Shown: positions 1-8,600 of the stretch, piece after piece
Layout of the letters: each line of letters starts with the position of its first letter
How positions within the stretch are numbered: position 1 is the stretch's first letter
Source of the DNA: Oscillospiraceae bacterium
Lineage (GTDB): Bacteria > Bacillota > Clostridia > Oscillospirales > Oscillospiraceae
Direction: 5' to 3'
Assembly (NCBI GenBank): GCA_009781515.1
Contig: WQXY01000013.1
Span: 1-59,040 of the forward strand
Length of the DNA: 59,040 nt
Translations under genes and position numbers: made by a program
Notes under the pieces: generated by a model
Database searches by the model: none
What the model was told of the DNA's origin: nothing
The model's input: only the letters and a program-made list of their open reading frames with translations

Positions 1-184
1 AGAGTTTGAAATAACCCCATTTTCCACCTGTATCAATTAAATGAAAATCAATGTCGCTATTTTCTGTGGCTTCGCCTCTGGAGTATGAACCAAAAATAGA
101 CATGCGTTTAATACCGTATTCACGTCCTATCGGATTGATTGCGGTTCGTATATCATCTATAGTGTAAATTGTGTTTTCTGCCAT
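1..184 (-). CDS. MNT-type nucleotidyltransferase, N-terminal part only (cut by window edge)
   Basis: Translating the minus strand from an ATG at 184 gives 61 residues before the window ends. They begin MAENTIYTIDDIRTAI and contain GSYSRGEATENSDIDF, the GSx10DxD signature of minimal nucleotidyltransferases (PF01909 family): Gly-Ser binds the nucleotide and the two Asp bind metal. An AAAGGAG ribosome binding site lies about 12 bases upstream, and a promoter (TTGACA, 18 bases, TATATT) lies at 213-242. Members of this family often pair with a HEPN-domain gene as a toxin-antitoxin or nucleotide-modifying unit; any partner would lie left of the window. The third metal carboxylate is not in the visible part, so activity cannot be judged. 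A second, different MNT gene is at 54688. Confidence 0.85.
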   Translation of the reverse strand, partial: MAENTIYTIDDIRTAINPIGREYGIKRMSIFGSYSRGEATENSDIDFHLIDTGGKWGYFKL

Positions 185-212
185 TTCGTTTTACAACTCC
201 TTTGTATCAAAA

Positions 213-242
213 AATATAACACAAAATATTACGTTTTGTCAA
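213..242 (-). promoter_or_regulatory. Promoter of the MNT nucleotidyltransferase
   Basis: On the minus strand, TTGACA (237-242) and TATATT (213-218) are 18 bases apart. They lie just upstream of the AAAGGAG site and ATG at 184, and immediately downstream of the tRNA operon terminator. The MNT gene is therefore probably transcribed separately from the tRNAs. Confidence 0.7.
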
Positions 243-245
243 ATT

Positions 246-290
246 GTGAAAAAATGAAATTAACCTTGTATTTAGCATAAATACAAGGTT
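246..290 (-). terminator. Intrinsic terminator of the tRNA operon
   Basis: A perfect 13-bp stem (262-274 with 278-290) closes a 3-base loop. On the minus strand it is followed by a T-rich run. It lies 7 bases past the encoded CCA end of tRNA-Cys, where the operon should stop. Confidence 0.85.
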
Positions 291-297
291 TTCCTTT

Positions 298-372
298 TGG
301 AGGCGACACCCAGATTCGAACTGGGGAGTGATGGTTTTGCAAACCACTGCCTTACCACTTGGCTATGTCGCC
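298..372 (-). tRNA. tRNA-Cys (GCA)
   Basis: The minus strand folds as a cloverleaf. The acceptor GGCGACA pairs with TGTCGCC, the anticodon stem GTGGT/ACCAT holds loop TTGCAAA (anticodon GCA), and the TTCGAAT T-loop is present. The discriminator base is U73, as expected for Cys. CCA is encoded at 298-300. It is the last gene of the five-tRNA operon and is separated from tRNA-Gly by a hairpin with its own T-run (378-400), so it may be made at a lower level than the others. Confidence 0.95.
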
Positions 373-377
373 GTATT

Positions 378-420
378 AAAAAACGCCTGTGGCGTTTTTT
401 GCCGCCTTTCGTGAGGCGGC
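378..420. terminator. Back-to-back hairpins between tRNA-Gly and tRNA-Cys
   Basis: Hairpin A (378-387 with 391-400) has a 10-bp palindromic stem starting with six A and ending with six T, so it has terminator form in both directions. Hairpin B (401-407 with 414-420) has a GCCGCCT/AGGCGGC stem, followed on the plus strand by five T. On the minus strand, hairpin A would act as an intrinsic terminator inside the tRNA operon. Hairpin B looks like a plus-strand terminator that would block antisense transcription. Confidence 0.6.
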
Positions 421-424
421 TTTT

Positions 425-500
425 TGGAGCGGGTGACGAGGCTCGAACTCGCTACCTCCACCTTGGCAAGGTGGCGCTCTACCAGATGAGCTACACCCGC
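425..500 (-). tRNA. tRNA-Gly (GCC)
   Basis: The acceptor GCGGGTG pairs with CACCCGC. The anticodon stem CCACC/GGTGG closes loop TTGCCAA, giving anticodon GCC. The discriminator is U and CCA is encoded at 425-427. It is the fourth gene in the minus-strand operon. Confidence 0.95.
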
Positions 501-517
501 AAATCTTGCGGTTTTTT
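497..517 (+). terminator. Plus-strand terminator-like hairpin overlapping the tRNA-Gly 5' end
   Basis: CCGCAA (497-502) pairs with TTGCGG (506-511) and is followed by six T on the plus strand, antisense to the tRNA operon. The left arm lies inside the 5' end of tRNA-Gly. It may stop antisense transcription or may be coincidental; the stem is short. Confidence 0.4.
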
Positions 518-526
518 GGAAACCTA

Positions 527-602
<76 letters not shown>

Positions 603-613
603 ATTAATTTTAT

Positions 614-690
614 TGGCGACCCAGAACGGACTCGAACCGTCGGCCTCCAGCGTGACAGGCTGGCGTTCTAACCAACTGAACTACTGGGCC
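614..690 (-). tRNA. tRNA-Asp (GTC)
   Basis: The acceptor GGCCCAG pairs with CTGGGTC. The anticodon stem CCAGC/GCTGG closes loop CTGTCAC, giving anticodon GTC. The discriminator is G73, the Asp identity base, and CCA is encoded at 614-616. Confidence 0.95.
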
Positions 691-715
691 ATATAGTGGT
701 GCAACAGTGCACCTT

Positions 716-791
716 TGGTGGGAACTACTGGGCTTGAACCAGTGACCCCATGCTTGTAAGGCATGTGCTCTCCCAGCTGAGCTAAGCTCCC
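716..791 (-). tRNA. tRNA-Val (TAC)
   Basis: The acceptor GGGAGCT pairs with AGTTCCC. The anticodon stem CATGC/GCATG closes loop CTTACAA, giving anticodon TAC. The discriminator is A73 and CCA is encoded at 716-718. It is the first gene of the operon, about 17 bases after the -10 box. Confidence 0.95.
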
Positions 792-807
792 ATATGAGGC
801 ACGAGAC

Positions 808-836
808 ATTATACAAACTAAAATCAGATTTGTCAA
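808..836 (-). promoter_or_regulatory. Consensus sigma-A promoter of the tRNA operon
   Basis: On the minus strand TTGACA (831-836) and TATAAT (808-813) are exactly 17 bases apart, a perfect match to the housekeeping consensus and typical of strong stable-RNA promoters. The -35 box ends 2 bases before the stop codon of the upstream yerC gene. Confidence 0.93.
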
Positions 837-838
837 CA

Positions 839-1144
839 CTACTTTTTATTATTATCCAAACGCTCGAAAAGTGTCTTGTAACTGTCTTTTCCGTAGTGCA
901 AACTCCGATTGACGCGACTGATTGTTGCGCTTGACGCTCCGGTTTTTTCAGAAATTGTGCTGTAAATATGTCCCTCACTTAACATTCTTGCTACCTGATA
1001 CCTTTGTTCTATAGAACGAAGCTCGGTTACTGAGCATAAGTCATCAAAAAATCCGATACATTCGTCAAGAGTTTCCAAAGATAAAATCGCCTCGTACATT
1101 TCAATATGCGGCTTTTTCTTTCCTGCCTTTATGCCCTTGTCCAT
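839..1144 (-). CDS. yerC: TrpR-like protein of the YerC/YecD family
   Basis: This 101-residue protein resembles the TrpR-related YerC family of Firmicutes (TIGR02531). These are small helical helix-turn-helix proteins of unknown regulatory target; despite the name, a role in tryptophan control is not shown. The core segment ELRSIEQRYQVARML and the recognition-helix region GASSATISRVNRSL match the TrpR superfamily pattern. The ATG has GGAGTG 8 bases upstream. It is the last gene of the punA-to-yerC operon, 20 bases after pfkA. The promoter of the tRNA operon starts at its stop codon. Confidence 0.85.
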   Translation of the reverse strand: MDKGIKAGKKKPHIEMYEAILSLETLDECIGFFDDLCSVTELRSIEQRYQVARMLSEGHIYSTISEKTGASSATISRVNRSLHYGKDSYKTLFERLDNNKK

Positions 1145-1164
1145 TAAATCACACTCCTATACGG

Positions 1165-2184
1165 TTATGCGTCTTTAAATGACTGCATCAGAGTATTTTT
1201 GTCAAGGAACGTAAGTGCGGAAAAAGACTTGTACAGTTCATAATCAAATTCTTTTGTTAAGCTCAGTGCTTCGTGAATGTCTAAATCAATATACTTGTCA
1301 CCGCGCATTGCAACTATCCGCGACTTTCGCCCTGCTGCGAGAAGTGAGACTGCTTTGAAGCCCATTGAAGTGGCAACAACACGGTCACGCACATGAGGTG
1401 AGCCGCCGCGTTGAATATGACCAAGTGAAGTGAAACGGGTGTCAATCCCTGTTGCTTTGGCGATTTTATCCGCAACATCACTGCCGCGCTCTGCACCCTC
1501 GGCAACTATTACGGTAAAATTACTGCGCCCTGCAAGACGTGCTGCACGAATTCGCTCAATCACATCTACTTCAAAATCATATTTAACCTCAGGCACCATT
1601 ATGATTGTTGCCCCCGTTGCAAGCCCGACGCCGAGTGCAAGATGTCCTGCTCTTCGTCCCATGACCTCAACGACAGAACAGCGCTCATGAGACTGCATGG
1701 TGTCGTTAAGCTTGTCGACAGCGTCAACGGCTGTGTTACATGCCGTGTCAAAGCCTATTGTGTATGATGTGCAGGCGATATCGTTATCTATGGTGCACGG
1801 TATTCCAACCACGCTGATGTCGTGGTGTGCAAGGTCCATTGCTCCGCGAAATGTACCGTCGCCGCCGATTACGACCAAGCCGTCAATACCCATATTATTG
1901 CATGTATCAGCTGCTTTTTTGCAGCCCTCTTTTGTATTAAACTCGGGAGACCTTGCCGTATAAAGCATTGTGCCGCCGCGACCTGTTATGCCTTTAACGG
2001 AGGCTTGATCCATTTTAATAAAATCACCGTTTATTAAGCCTGCATATCCGTGCCTGATGCCAATGCACTCAATTTCGAGGCAAGCTGCTGTTCTGACAGC
2101 ACCGCGTATTGCAGCATTCATTCCAGGTGCATCTCCGCCTGATGTGAGAACTCCAATTCTACTTACCGCAGTTTCATTTGACAT
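1165..2184 (-). CDS. pfkA: 6-phosphofructokinase
   Basis: It phosphorylates fructose 6-phosphate to fructose 1,6-bisphosphate, the committed glycolytic step, in the cytoplasm. Visible family motifs are the nucleotide loop GGDAPGMNAAIRG near the N-terminus, GGDGTFRGA, a TIDND catalytic segment with the base Asp, and HIQRGGSPHVRDR. The start at 2184 (MSNETAV, GGAGTG 10 bases upstream) gives 339 residues, a typical bacterial length; an upstream in-frame extension lacks homology. GGDG (Gly at the E. coli 104 position) points to ATP as phosphoryl donor. However, the next diagnostic site reads PCTIDND, with Cys where ATP enzymes have Gly and PPi enzymes usually have Lys. Donor specificity is therefore likely ATP but not certain. 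Confidence 0.93.
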   Translation of the reverse strand: MSNETAVSRIGVLTSGGDAPGMNAAIRGAVRTAACLEIECIGIRHGYAGLINGDFIKMDQASVKGITGRGGTMLYTARSPEFNTKEGCKKAADTCNNMGIDGLVVIGGDGTFRGAMDLAHHDISVVGIPCTIDNDIACTSYTIGFDTACNTAVDAVDKLNDTMQSHERCSVVEVMGRRAGHLALGVGLATGATIIMVPEVKYDFEVDVIERIRAARLAGRSNFTVIVAEGAERGSDVADKIAKATGIDTRFTSLGHIQRGGSPHVRDRVVATSMGFKAVSLLAAGRKSRIVAMRGDKYIDLDIHEALSLTKEFDYELYKSFSALTFLDKNTLMQSFKDA

Positions 2185-2230
2185 AATAATTACACTCCAT
2201 TTCGTGTGTTGTATTTCCGTACATAGTTCA

Positions 2231-2878
2231 TTACTTAAATAATACCATATCTTTGTCGAATATTTCAATGCGTTTCACATTTAATTGAGATGGTTTTGGT
2301 ATTTCTGCGTTAAAGCAGGCAATACTCAGTATGTCATTATTGCTGACAGTAGGCTGCGATGCCGATATATTTACGCTCACTTCAACCGTATTATTGCCCG
2401 ACAAACTCACTTTTGCATTTTTAATAAACTCGGCTATATCAATATCTGATACACCTCTTTTGGTCTTTTTTGATATAACAAGTGTGTCTGCGGAAAACTG
2501 CGATTTTAAGATGTCAAGGGTTTTATCTGATACGGCATCATCATAAAAAAGCCGGCAGCAGACATTTACCCATTTTATGGCGTTAAACTTACGAAGCGGC
2601 TTATACAGGCCTAATATTTCCAAGCCGTCGGGCAGATAATCGTTTACATTGTCGGGGAAACCGCCGTGTATTTCAACATCTGCAAGCTCGCACAGGCTCT
2701 CGGCTCCGACGGACATCGGCAGTGCAACGGAGATATACGGGTGAGGGTTAAACCCCTCGGAATATTTGAGCTTTACTCCTGCGCGCAAGAGAGCACGCTG
2801 CAAGGTTGTCACTAAATCCAAATGTGAAATATACTTAGCCCTGCCGAGCTTTGAGTATTTCATTCTGATTTTATCCAT
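2231..2878 (-). CDS. DUF2344 / TIGR03936 family protein
   Basis: This 215-residue protein begins MDKIRMKYSKLGRAKYISHL, which with LKYSEGFNPHPYISVALP is the signature of the DUF2344 family. In Firmicutes this family is encoded beside, or fused to, a TIGR03960 radical SAM protein, and its function is unknown. Its start overlaps the end of the upstream radical SAM gene by 8 bases, so the two are translationally coupled. The C-terminal third is weakly conserved. A role as substrate- or RNA-binding partner of the radical SAM enzyme is inferred from the constant pairing only. Confidence 0.85.
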   Translation of the reverse strand: MDKIRMKYSKLGRAKYISHLDLVTTLQRALLRAGVKLKYSEGFNPHPYISVALPMSVGAESLCELADVEIHGGFPDNVNDYLPDGLEILGLYKPLRKFNAIKWVNVCCRLFYDDAVSDKTLDILKSQFSADTLVISKKTKRGVSDIDIAEFIKNAKVSLSGNNTVEVSVNISASQPTVSNNDILSIACFNAEIPKPSQLNVKRIEIFDKDMVLFK

Positions 2879-4532
2879 GGTTCACCTCACGTACATTTAC
2901 GAAGCTCCACGGTAAAATTTCATCATCGGGTCGCTTTCTCAGTGAGTAGTCATCGGGGTTTAGCGAGTTTTCACAAAATGCAGCCAGCCAGCCCTCGAGC
3001 GAAAAATGCTCACTCCAAGAGTCAAACCTTGCTCCGTTTTGCCATGCGGTTTCAATAACCCTGCCGAGCTTTCTGTCACCGCGTGAGAGTGCCGCCTCAA
3101 CAAAGCCCTGCTCGGGTGAGTGCCAGTTATATGTAATTTGTTTTGAACGGATACTCTCTTTGAGAAGCCGTGCGCGTCTTGAGTATTCGTCGATTGGGAT
3201 TTGTTCTTCCCGCTGAAAAGGTGTATGCGGTTTTGGTATAAAGCAAGATGTCGAAACAGTGATACGGACGCCGCGCTTTATGCTGTTTGTATGCTCTTTC
3301 CATGTCTCGAGCACCTTATGTGCAACATCGGCGATTGCGATGATATCTTCGTCAGTTTCACTTGGAAGTCCGAGCATAAAATACAGCTTTACAGTATTCC
3401 AACCACCGAAAAATGCCGCACGGCACGCACTGAGAAGTTCTTCTTCAGTTATGTTTTTATTTATATGGTCGCGAAGTCTTTGTGTTCCTGCTTCCGGTGC
3501 AAATGTGAGACCCGATTTTCGCACCTTTTGCACACGTTCCATAAGCTCCACACTAAAGCTGTCAGCCCGCAAAGAGGGAAGCGACAGGTTGACCTTTTTA
3601 GGCTCGCACCATTCGAGCAGGCTGACGCACAGCTCGTCTAAATGCTTATAGTCACTTGTGCTAAGTGAAAGCAGGGCAATTTCGTCATATCCGGAGTTTA
3701 TTATTGCGTTTTTTCCCTGCTCAAGCAGTACCTCGGGTGAGCGCATTCGCACGGGATATCCCGTATGTCCCGCCTGACAGAATTTGCAGCCTCGCACGCA
3801 GCCGCGAAAGAGCTCCAAAACAGCCCTGTCATGGACTATACCCATAGAGGGTATTATCGGGTTTGCAGGGAAATATGATGTGTTTAAGTCTTTAATTATT
3901 CTTTTTGATACGGTATGTGAGCAGGTGCTATGCAGTGCGGGTACATATACACCCGACAGCTTGGAGGCTTTGTCGAGAAACTCCTGCTTATTGCGGTTAG
4001 CTCTATAGATATCAATAAGCTCGCAAGCTATTTCTTCGCCCTCGCCGACTACAAATAAATCTATAAAGTCCGCCATTGGTTCGGGGTTATAGCAGCATGA
4101 ACCGCCCGCAATCACAAGCGGAGCATCGCTGTCCCTATCGGCGCGGCGGTGCGCTATGCCCGCCATATCAAGCATGTTTAACACATTAGTGTATGAAAGC
4201 TCATATCCGAGAGAAAAAGCGATAATATCAAAGCCTTTTATCGCATCAAAGCTCTCAAGCCCATATAAAGGAATATTATTTTCACGCATCAAAACTTCCA
4301 TATCCGTCCATGGTTCAAAAACCCGCTCGCACCATACATCGGTGATGTCATTGAAAACACCGTACAAAATTCTCATACCGAGATTGGACATACCTATCTC
4401 GTATGTATCGGGAAAACACAAGGCGACACGTATATCAACCTTGTCTTTATCCTTGATTATTTGGTTATATTCACCGCCCGTATATTGGGCAGGCTTTAAT
4501 ACCTTGGAGAGTATTTGCTCAAGCTTTTCCAA
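2871..4532 (-). CDS. Radical SAM protein, TIGR03960 type
   Basis: This 553-residue protein carries a radical SAM cluster motif CVRGCKFC (Cx3Cx2C), which binds the 4Fe-4S centre that cleaves S-adenosylmethionine. The N-terminal part (PDTYEIGMSNLGMRILYG, then GGSCCYNPEPMADFID) is that of the TIGR03960 subgroup. The later segment LPSLRADSFS and TFAPEAGTQRLRDHINKN are also typical. The substrate is unknown. It lies between punA (14-base overlap) and its DUF2344 partner (8-base overlap), so all three are co-translated. It is somewhat short for the family; in some genomes the DUF2344 part is fused at the C-terminus. Confidence 0.9.
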   Translation of the reverse strand: MEKLEQILSKVLKPAQYTGGEYNQIIKDKDKVDIRVALCFPDTYEIGMSNLGMRILYGVFNDITDVWCERVFEPWTDMEVLMRENNIPLYGLESFDAIKGFDIIAFSLGYELSYTNVLNMLDMAGIAHRRADRDSDAPLVIAGGSCCYNPEPMADFIDLFVVGEGEEIACELIDIYRANRNKQEFLDKASKLSGVYVPALHSTCSHTVSKRIIKDLNTSYFPANPIIPSMGIVHDRAVLELFRGCVRGCKFCQAGHTGYPVRMRSPEVLLEQGKNAIINSGYDEIALLSLSTSDYKHLDELCVSLLEWCEPKKVNLSLPSLRADSFSVELMERVQKVRKSGLTFAPEAGTQRLRDHINKNITEEELLSACRAAFFGGWNTVKLYFMLGLPSETDEDIIAIADVAHKVLETWKEHTNSIKRGVRITVSTSCFIPKPHTPFQREEQIPIDEYSRRARLLKESIRSKQITYNWHSPEQGFVEAALSRGDRKLGRVIETAWQNGARFDSWSEHFSLEGWLAAFCENSLNPDDYSLRKRPDDEILPWSFVNVREVNHG

Positions 4533-5349
4533 ATCTCTTAATCGACTCCGTAACTAATGCCTTAAACTTAGGTGCGGCTTTATCTGCTTCTTCCTGAACC
4601 TCCTCGTGGGTGAGAGGTGTCTTGGACAGTCCTGCCGCCAAGTTTGCAACACATGATATTCCACAGACATTTAAGCCCATGTGGTTTGCCGCAATCGCCT
4701 CGCATGCCGTGCTCATTCCGACAACATCAGCACCAAGCGCCGCACATGCGCGGATTTCCGCAGGTGTTTCAAAGCTTGGACCTGTAAACTGTATATAAAC
4801 ACCCTCTTGGAGTTTAATATCCAAAGAAGATGCAGCAGCTCTAATCTTTTCGTTCAAGCTCTTTTTATATATTTCGCTCATGTCGGGAAATCTCGTGCCG
4901 AGCTGTTCGATATTTTCACCGATAAGAGGTGAGGGGACATTATAAAGAATATGGTCGTTTATGAGCATAAAATCGCCCGCACGGTAGCTTTGATTTACAC
5001 CGCCAACGGCATTTGTAAGAAAGAGCGTCTTTGCTCCGAGCAGACCCATAAGCCGCATCGGAAGCACAACATCACTCATGGAGTAACCCTCATAATAATG
5101 AACACGTCCTTGCATTACTACAACGGGAACATCACCGACATGTCCGAACACAAAGCGTCCTTGATGACCCGGCACTGTGCTGACAGGGAAACCCTCGATT
5201 TCGCTATAGCTGACTGTTGCGACGGCATCAATTTCATCGGCATATCCGCCAAGACCCGAGCCGAGCACAAGAGCGACCTGTGGCACGAGGTTTACTTTTT
5301 TTTGCACTATATCACGGCATTTGATAAGCTTTTCATAAACTTGGTTCAT
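4519..5349 (-). CDS. punA: Purine nucleoside phosphorylase
   Basis: It splits purine nucleosides with phosphate into the free base and (deoxy)ribose 1-phosphate for purine salvage. The 276 residues match the trimeric PNP class: LGSGLGGYAD near the N-terminus (phosphate binding), MQGRVHYYEGYSM, the LTNAVGGVN segment, and GPSFETPAEIRA plus VGMST, which line the base pocket. The ATG at 5349 has AAGGAG 9 bases upstream. It heads the minus-strand operon and overlaps the radical SAM gene by 14 bases. Its promoter shares a palindromic -35 box with the divergent tRNA-Pro. Confidence 0.95.
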   Translation of the reverse strand: MNQVYEKLIKCRDIVQKKVNLVPQVALVLGSGLGGYADEIDAVATVSYSEIEGFPVSTVPGHQGRFVFGHVGDVPVVVMQGRVHYYEGYSMSDVVLPMRLMGLLGAKTLFLTNAVGGVNQSYRAGDFMLINDHILYNVPSPLIGENIEQLGTRFPDMSEIYKKSLNEKIRAAASSLDIKLQEGVYIQFTGPSFETPAEIRACAALGADVVGMSTACEAIAANHMGLNVCGISCVANLAAGLSKTPLTHEEVQEEADKAAPKFKALVTESIKRFGKA

Positions 5350-5376
5350 AGATGTAGTCTCCTTGTTTTTTTATAC

Positions 5377-5405
5377 ATTATAACCTAATAAAAATGTGCT
5401 TGCAA
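5377..5405 (-). promoter_or_regulatory. Promoter of the punA operon
   Basis: On the minus strand TTGCAA (5400-5405) and TATAAT (5377-5382) are 17 bases apart, followed by AAGGAG and the punA ATG. The -35 hexamer is a palindrome and is also the -35 box of the promoter facing tRNA-Pro. Confidence 0.8.
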
Positions 5406-5428
5406 TAAGCACTGAATTATTCTATACT
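5400..5428 (+). promoter_or_regulatory. Promoter of tRNA-Pro, sharing its -35 box with punA
   Basis: TTGCAA (5400-5405), a 17-base spacer and TATACT (5423-5428) precede tRNA-Pro, which begins 18 bases after the -10 box. The same TTGCAA, read on the other strand, serves the punA promoter. RNA polymerase could occupy only one direction at a time. Confidence 0.75.
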
Positions 5429-5445
5429 GATTTTCGCAATAACAA

Positions 5446-5519
5446 CGGGGTGTGGCGAAGTTTGGTATCGCGCACGGTTCGGGACCGTGAGGCCGTGGGT
5501 TCAAGTCCCACCACTCCGA
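5446..5519 (+). tRNA. tRNA-Pro (CGG)
   Basis: The acceptor CGGGGTG pairs with CACTCCG. The anticodon stem CACGG/CCGTG closes loop TTCGGGA, giving anticodon CGG. The discriminator is A73. Unlike the five tRNAs at the left end, CCA is not encoded (the next bases are CAG), so the end must be added by nucleotidyltransferase. It is a single-gene unit with its own promoter and terminator. Confidence 0.93.
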
Positions 5520-5520
5520 C

Positions 5521-5556
5521 AGAGAAACGTACATTTATGTGCGTTTCTCTGCTTTT
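5521..5556 (+). terminator. Terminator of tRNA-Pro
   Basis: A 13-bp stem (5521-5533 with 5538-5550, one G-U pair) and a 4-base loop are followed by GCTTTTA. It starts 2 bases after the tRNA. Confidence 0.8.
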
Positions 5557-5571
5557 ATCAATATTATGCAG

Positions 5572-5600
5572 TTGACATAGCCAAATGCAGGGGCTACAAT
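5572..5600 (+). promoter_or_regulatory. Promoter of the hybrid histidine kinase
   Basis: TTGACA (5572-5577), a 17-base spacer and TACAAT (5595-5600) lie about 68 bases upstream of the kinase start. The untranslated leader of roughly 60 bases shows no structure I recognise. Confidence 0.8.
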
Positions 5601-5668
5601 GAAGCGGAACATATACACGTTTTCGCAGTGTATTTATGCACTTAAAATGATAAGGTGGATTAGAGGGT

Positions 5669-8600
5669 ATGCCCGACGGTACTAATTATGGTGTCTATAT
5701 TGCATTGCTCTTTTTTCTTTGCTGCGGGGGATATGTATTTATCTCGGCGAGAACCATAGTTTCTGATTTAAGAAGCAAGCTGCACAGGGAGCACTTTCTT
5801 GCTGTTTCTTGTGTTATTTTGTCATGCCTGTTTTACGGGCTTATGACAATTGCTCGCGATGACTTTACTATACGGCTTTTCTGGGCTGCGGGATATATAT
5901 CCTACTCAATGTTTCTTCCTTTTTGGTTACGATTTACATCAAATATGTACGAAATAAAAAACAAAATAGTTAAGTATATGGCGGAGTCCGGTCTTGCGGT
6001 TATATCACTCATATTGGCGTTCATAGCGGTCATATCGTCAGACGTTAAGTTTGTAAGCACCAAATACGGCAATCAGTTTTCGTACAGCGACAGCGTTCTG
6101 TTTACAATTATTGCCATTTACGTGTTTTTTCTCAGTATGTGCGTCTTTACCTCACATATCATGTGGTGGCAGGAGTCAAAGGTGCAGCGTCAACGGGTTC
6201 AGCAGCAAGTATTTCTTATCCTTTCTCTGATTTTTGCACCGCTCGGATATATTACAGACTTTGTCATACCGACCTTTACGCCATATCCATTTGTACCGCT
6301 TGTATCCGTTTTGCTATTTCCGCCGGGTCTGCAGCTATATATATCAATGCATAAAAACAGAACGCTCAGTATTACCGTGCGAAATGTTTCCGGATATATA
6401 TTCGAGTCTGTCACAATGCCGGTTTTGGTTGTCAACCATGAAAACCATGTCAGTTTAGAAAACAAAGCGGCGCTCGACTTTTTTGACGAAAGTCTAATAG
6501 GGAAAAATATAGCGGAAATAATCAGTTTTGAGGGCATACCTCCCGAGCAGTCATTGTTTAACAAAGATATTATCAGCAACTGCGTGTTGGTGGAAACGCC
6601 TTTGGGAAGCAGAATTTGTGACATGCTTTTGTCCGTTGAAAATGACAAATACGGTCACGCACTTTGTAAGGTAATAATACTGAGGGATATTACTGACAGT
6701 AACCGCAAGGATAATTTGTTGATTGCCGTGAACAAAGCGGCGTCCATACTTCTTACAACAAGAGAAGATGAGGATATAGAAATACCCCTTATGGAAAGCA
6801 TGAAGCTTGTGGGGCAATCTATGGAAGCCGACCGCGTCCACCTTTGGCAGGTTAAAACGGTTGACGGCGAGCTGCAATTTATGCATGCATGTCTGTGGCT
6901 CAGTGATGCGGAAAGAGCGAAGCCCGGTGTCTTAAAGGGTGATATTTCTTCATATGCGAATATAAACAAATGGATTGAGAAGTTCAAACGTAATGAGCCT
7001 ATAGTCGGGCCGACCTCAAAGCTTGAAAAAAGCGAAGCGGAGTTTTTCTTAAACTTGGGTCTGAAAACTGTCGCACTAATTCCGCTGCATTTGGATGAGG
7101 AGTTTTGGGGAGTAATCGGAATTGGTGATTGCAAGCGTGAGCGTAACTTTACCGAAGATGAAGTTGCCATTATGCGCTCTGTAAGTTTGATGATGGCAAG
7201 TGCGGTAAATCAACAGGCACGGATAGATAAACGTACATACGAGCTTGCAGTGACACGTGACGAAGCGCGTGCCGCAAATCAAGCAAAGTCTGAGTTTCTT
7301 GCAAATATGAGCCATGAAATAAGAACTCCGATGAATGTTATAGTCGGGCTGACAGGTCTTCTTATGGAAGAGGAAAACTACAGCATTGAAGTAAAAGAGA
7401 GCATCGAAAAAATTAACACCGCAGGCACAACCTTAATGCGGCTGATTAACGATGTTTTGGATATTTCAAAAATTGAGTCCGGCAAGTTTACATTAGTACC
7501 CACTGAATACGAGCTTGCCAGTATGCTCCACGATGTCATTATATTAAATGTTGACCGCATAGGCGACAAGCCGATAACCTTTAACCTTGATATTGCCGAT
7601 GATGTGCTCTTTAAGCTCTACGGCGACGATGTGCGCGTCAAGCAGGTGCTTGTAAACCTGCTCTCAAACGCTTTTAAGTACACACGCAAGGGGACTGTTA
7701 CGCTTGGTGTTAATACGGAGCGTACAATGGATAATGATGTAAATGTCACCTTTACGATTGCGGACACGGGAATTGGCATAAAACCCGAGGATTTGGAAAA
7801 GCTCTTTACCGATTACAATCAAGTTGACACACGTGCAAACCGTATTATAGAGGGCACGGGTTTGGGTCTATCTATTGCAAAGGGTCTGTCCGAGCTTATG
7901 GGCGGGGATATTAAGGTTGAAAGTCAATATGGTGTGGGTACCGTATTTCATTTTACAATACCGCAGGGCTTTATCAGTGATGAACAAATTAACGACAGTA
8001 CAATCAATAATCTCAAAGCGTACCAATACAGAGAAGCAAAGAGCACCGTTGGCAGCAATAAAATAGAAAGACCAAATCTCAGTTGGGCAACGGTTCTTGT
8101 TGTTGATGATAATCCCACCAACCTTGATGTGGCAAGGTGGATGCTCAAAAAATATCAAATCAAAGTGGACTGTGTATTAAACGGGCATGATGCAATCGAC
8201 CGTATCAAACGCGGCGAACCGAAGTATGATGCGGTATTTATGGACCATATGATGCCGGGTATGGACGGTATTGAAACCGCAAAGTGGATTAGAGGCGTGA
8301 ATACGGATTATGTAAAAGAGCTGCCTATCATTGCGCTTACTGCAAATGCGCTTGCCGGCAGTGAACGTTTGTTCTTGGACGAGGGGTTTCAAGCGTTTAT
8401 TTCAAAGCCGATAAACATAGAAAAGCTTGATACCGTTCTTCGCAAATGGATTATCAAGGACCGTGATATGAGCATACCGAAAGAAACAGAAAGCGGCGGT
8501 TTGGATATCAACATGGATATGGCGCTGACGATTTACAGAAACGATGAAAAAATACTGCGAAATGTTTTGCAGTCGTTTACGGTTTACGTTCCTGCAGACC

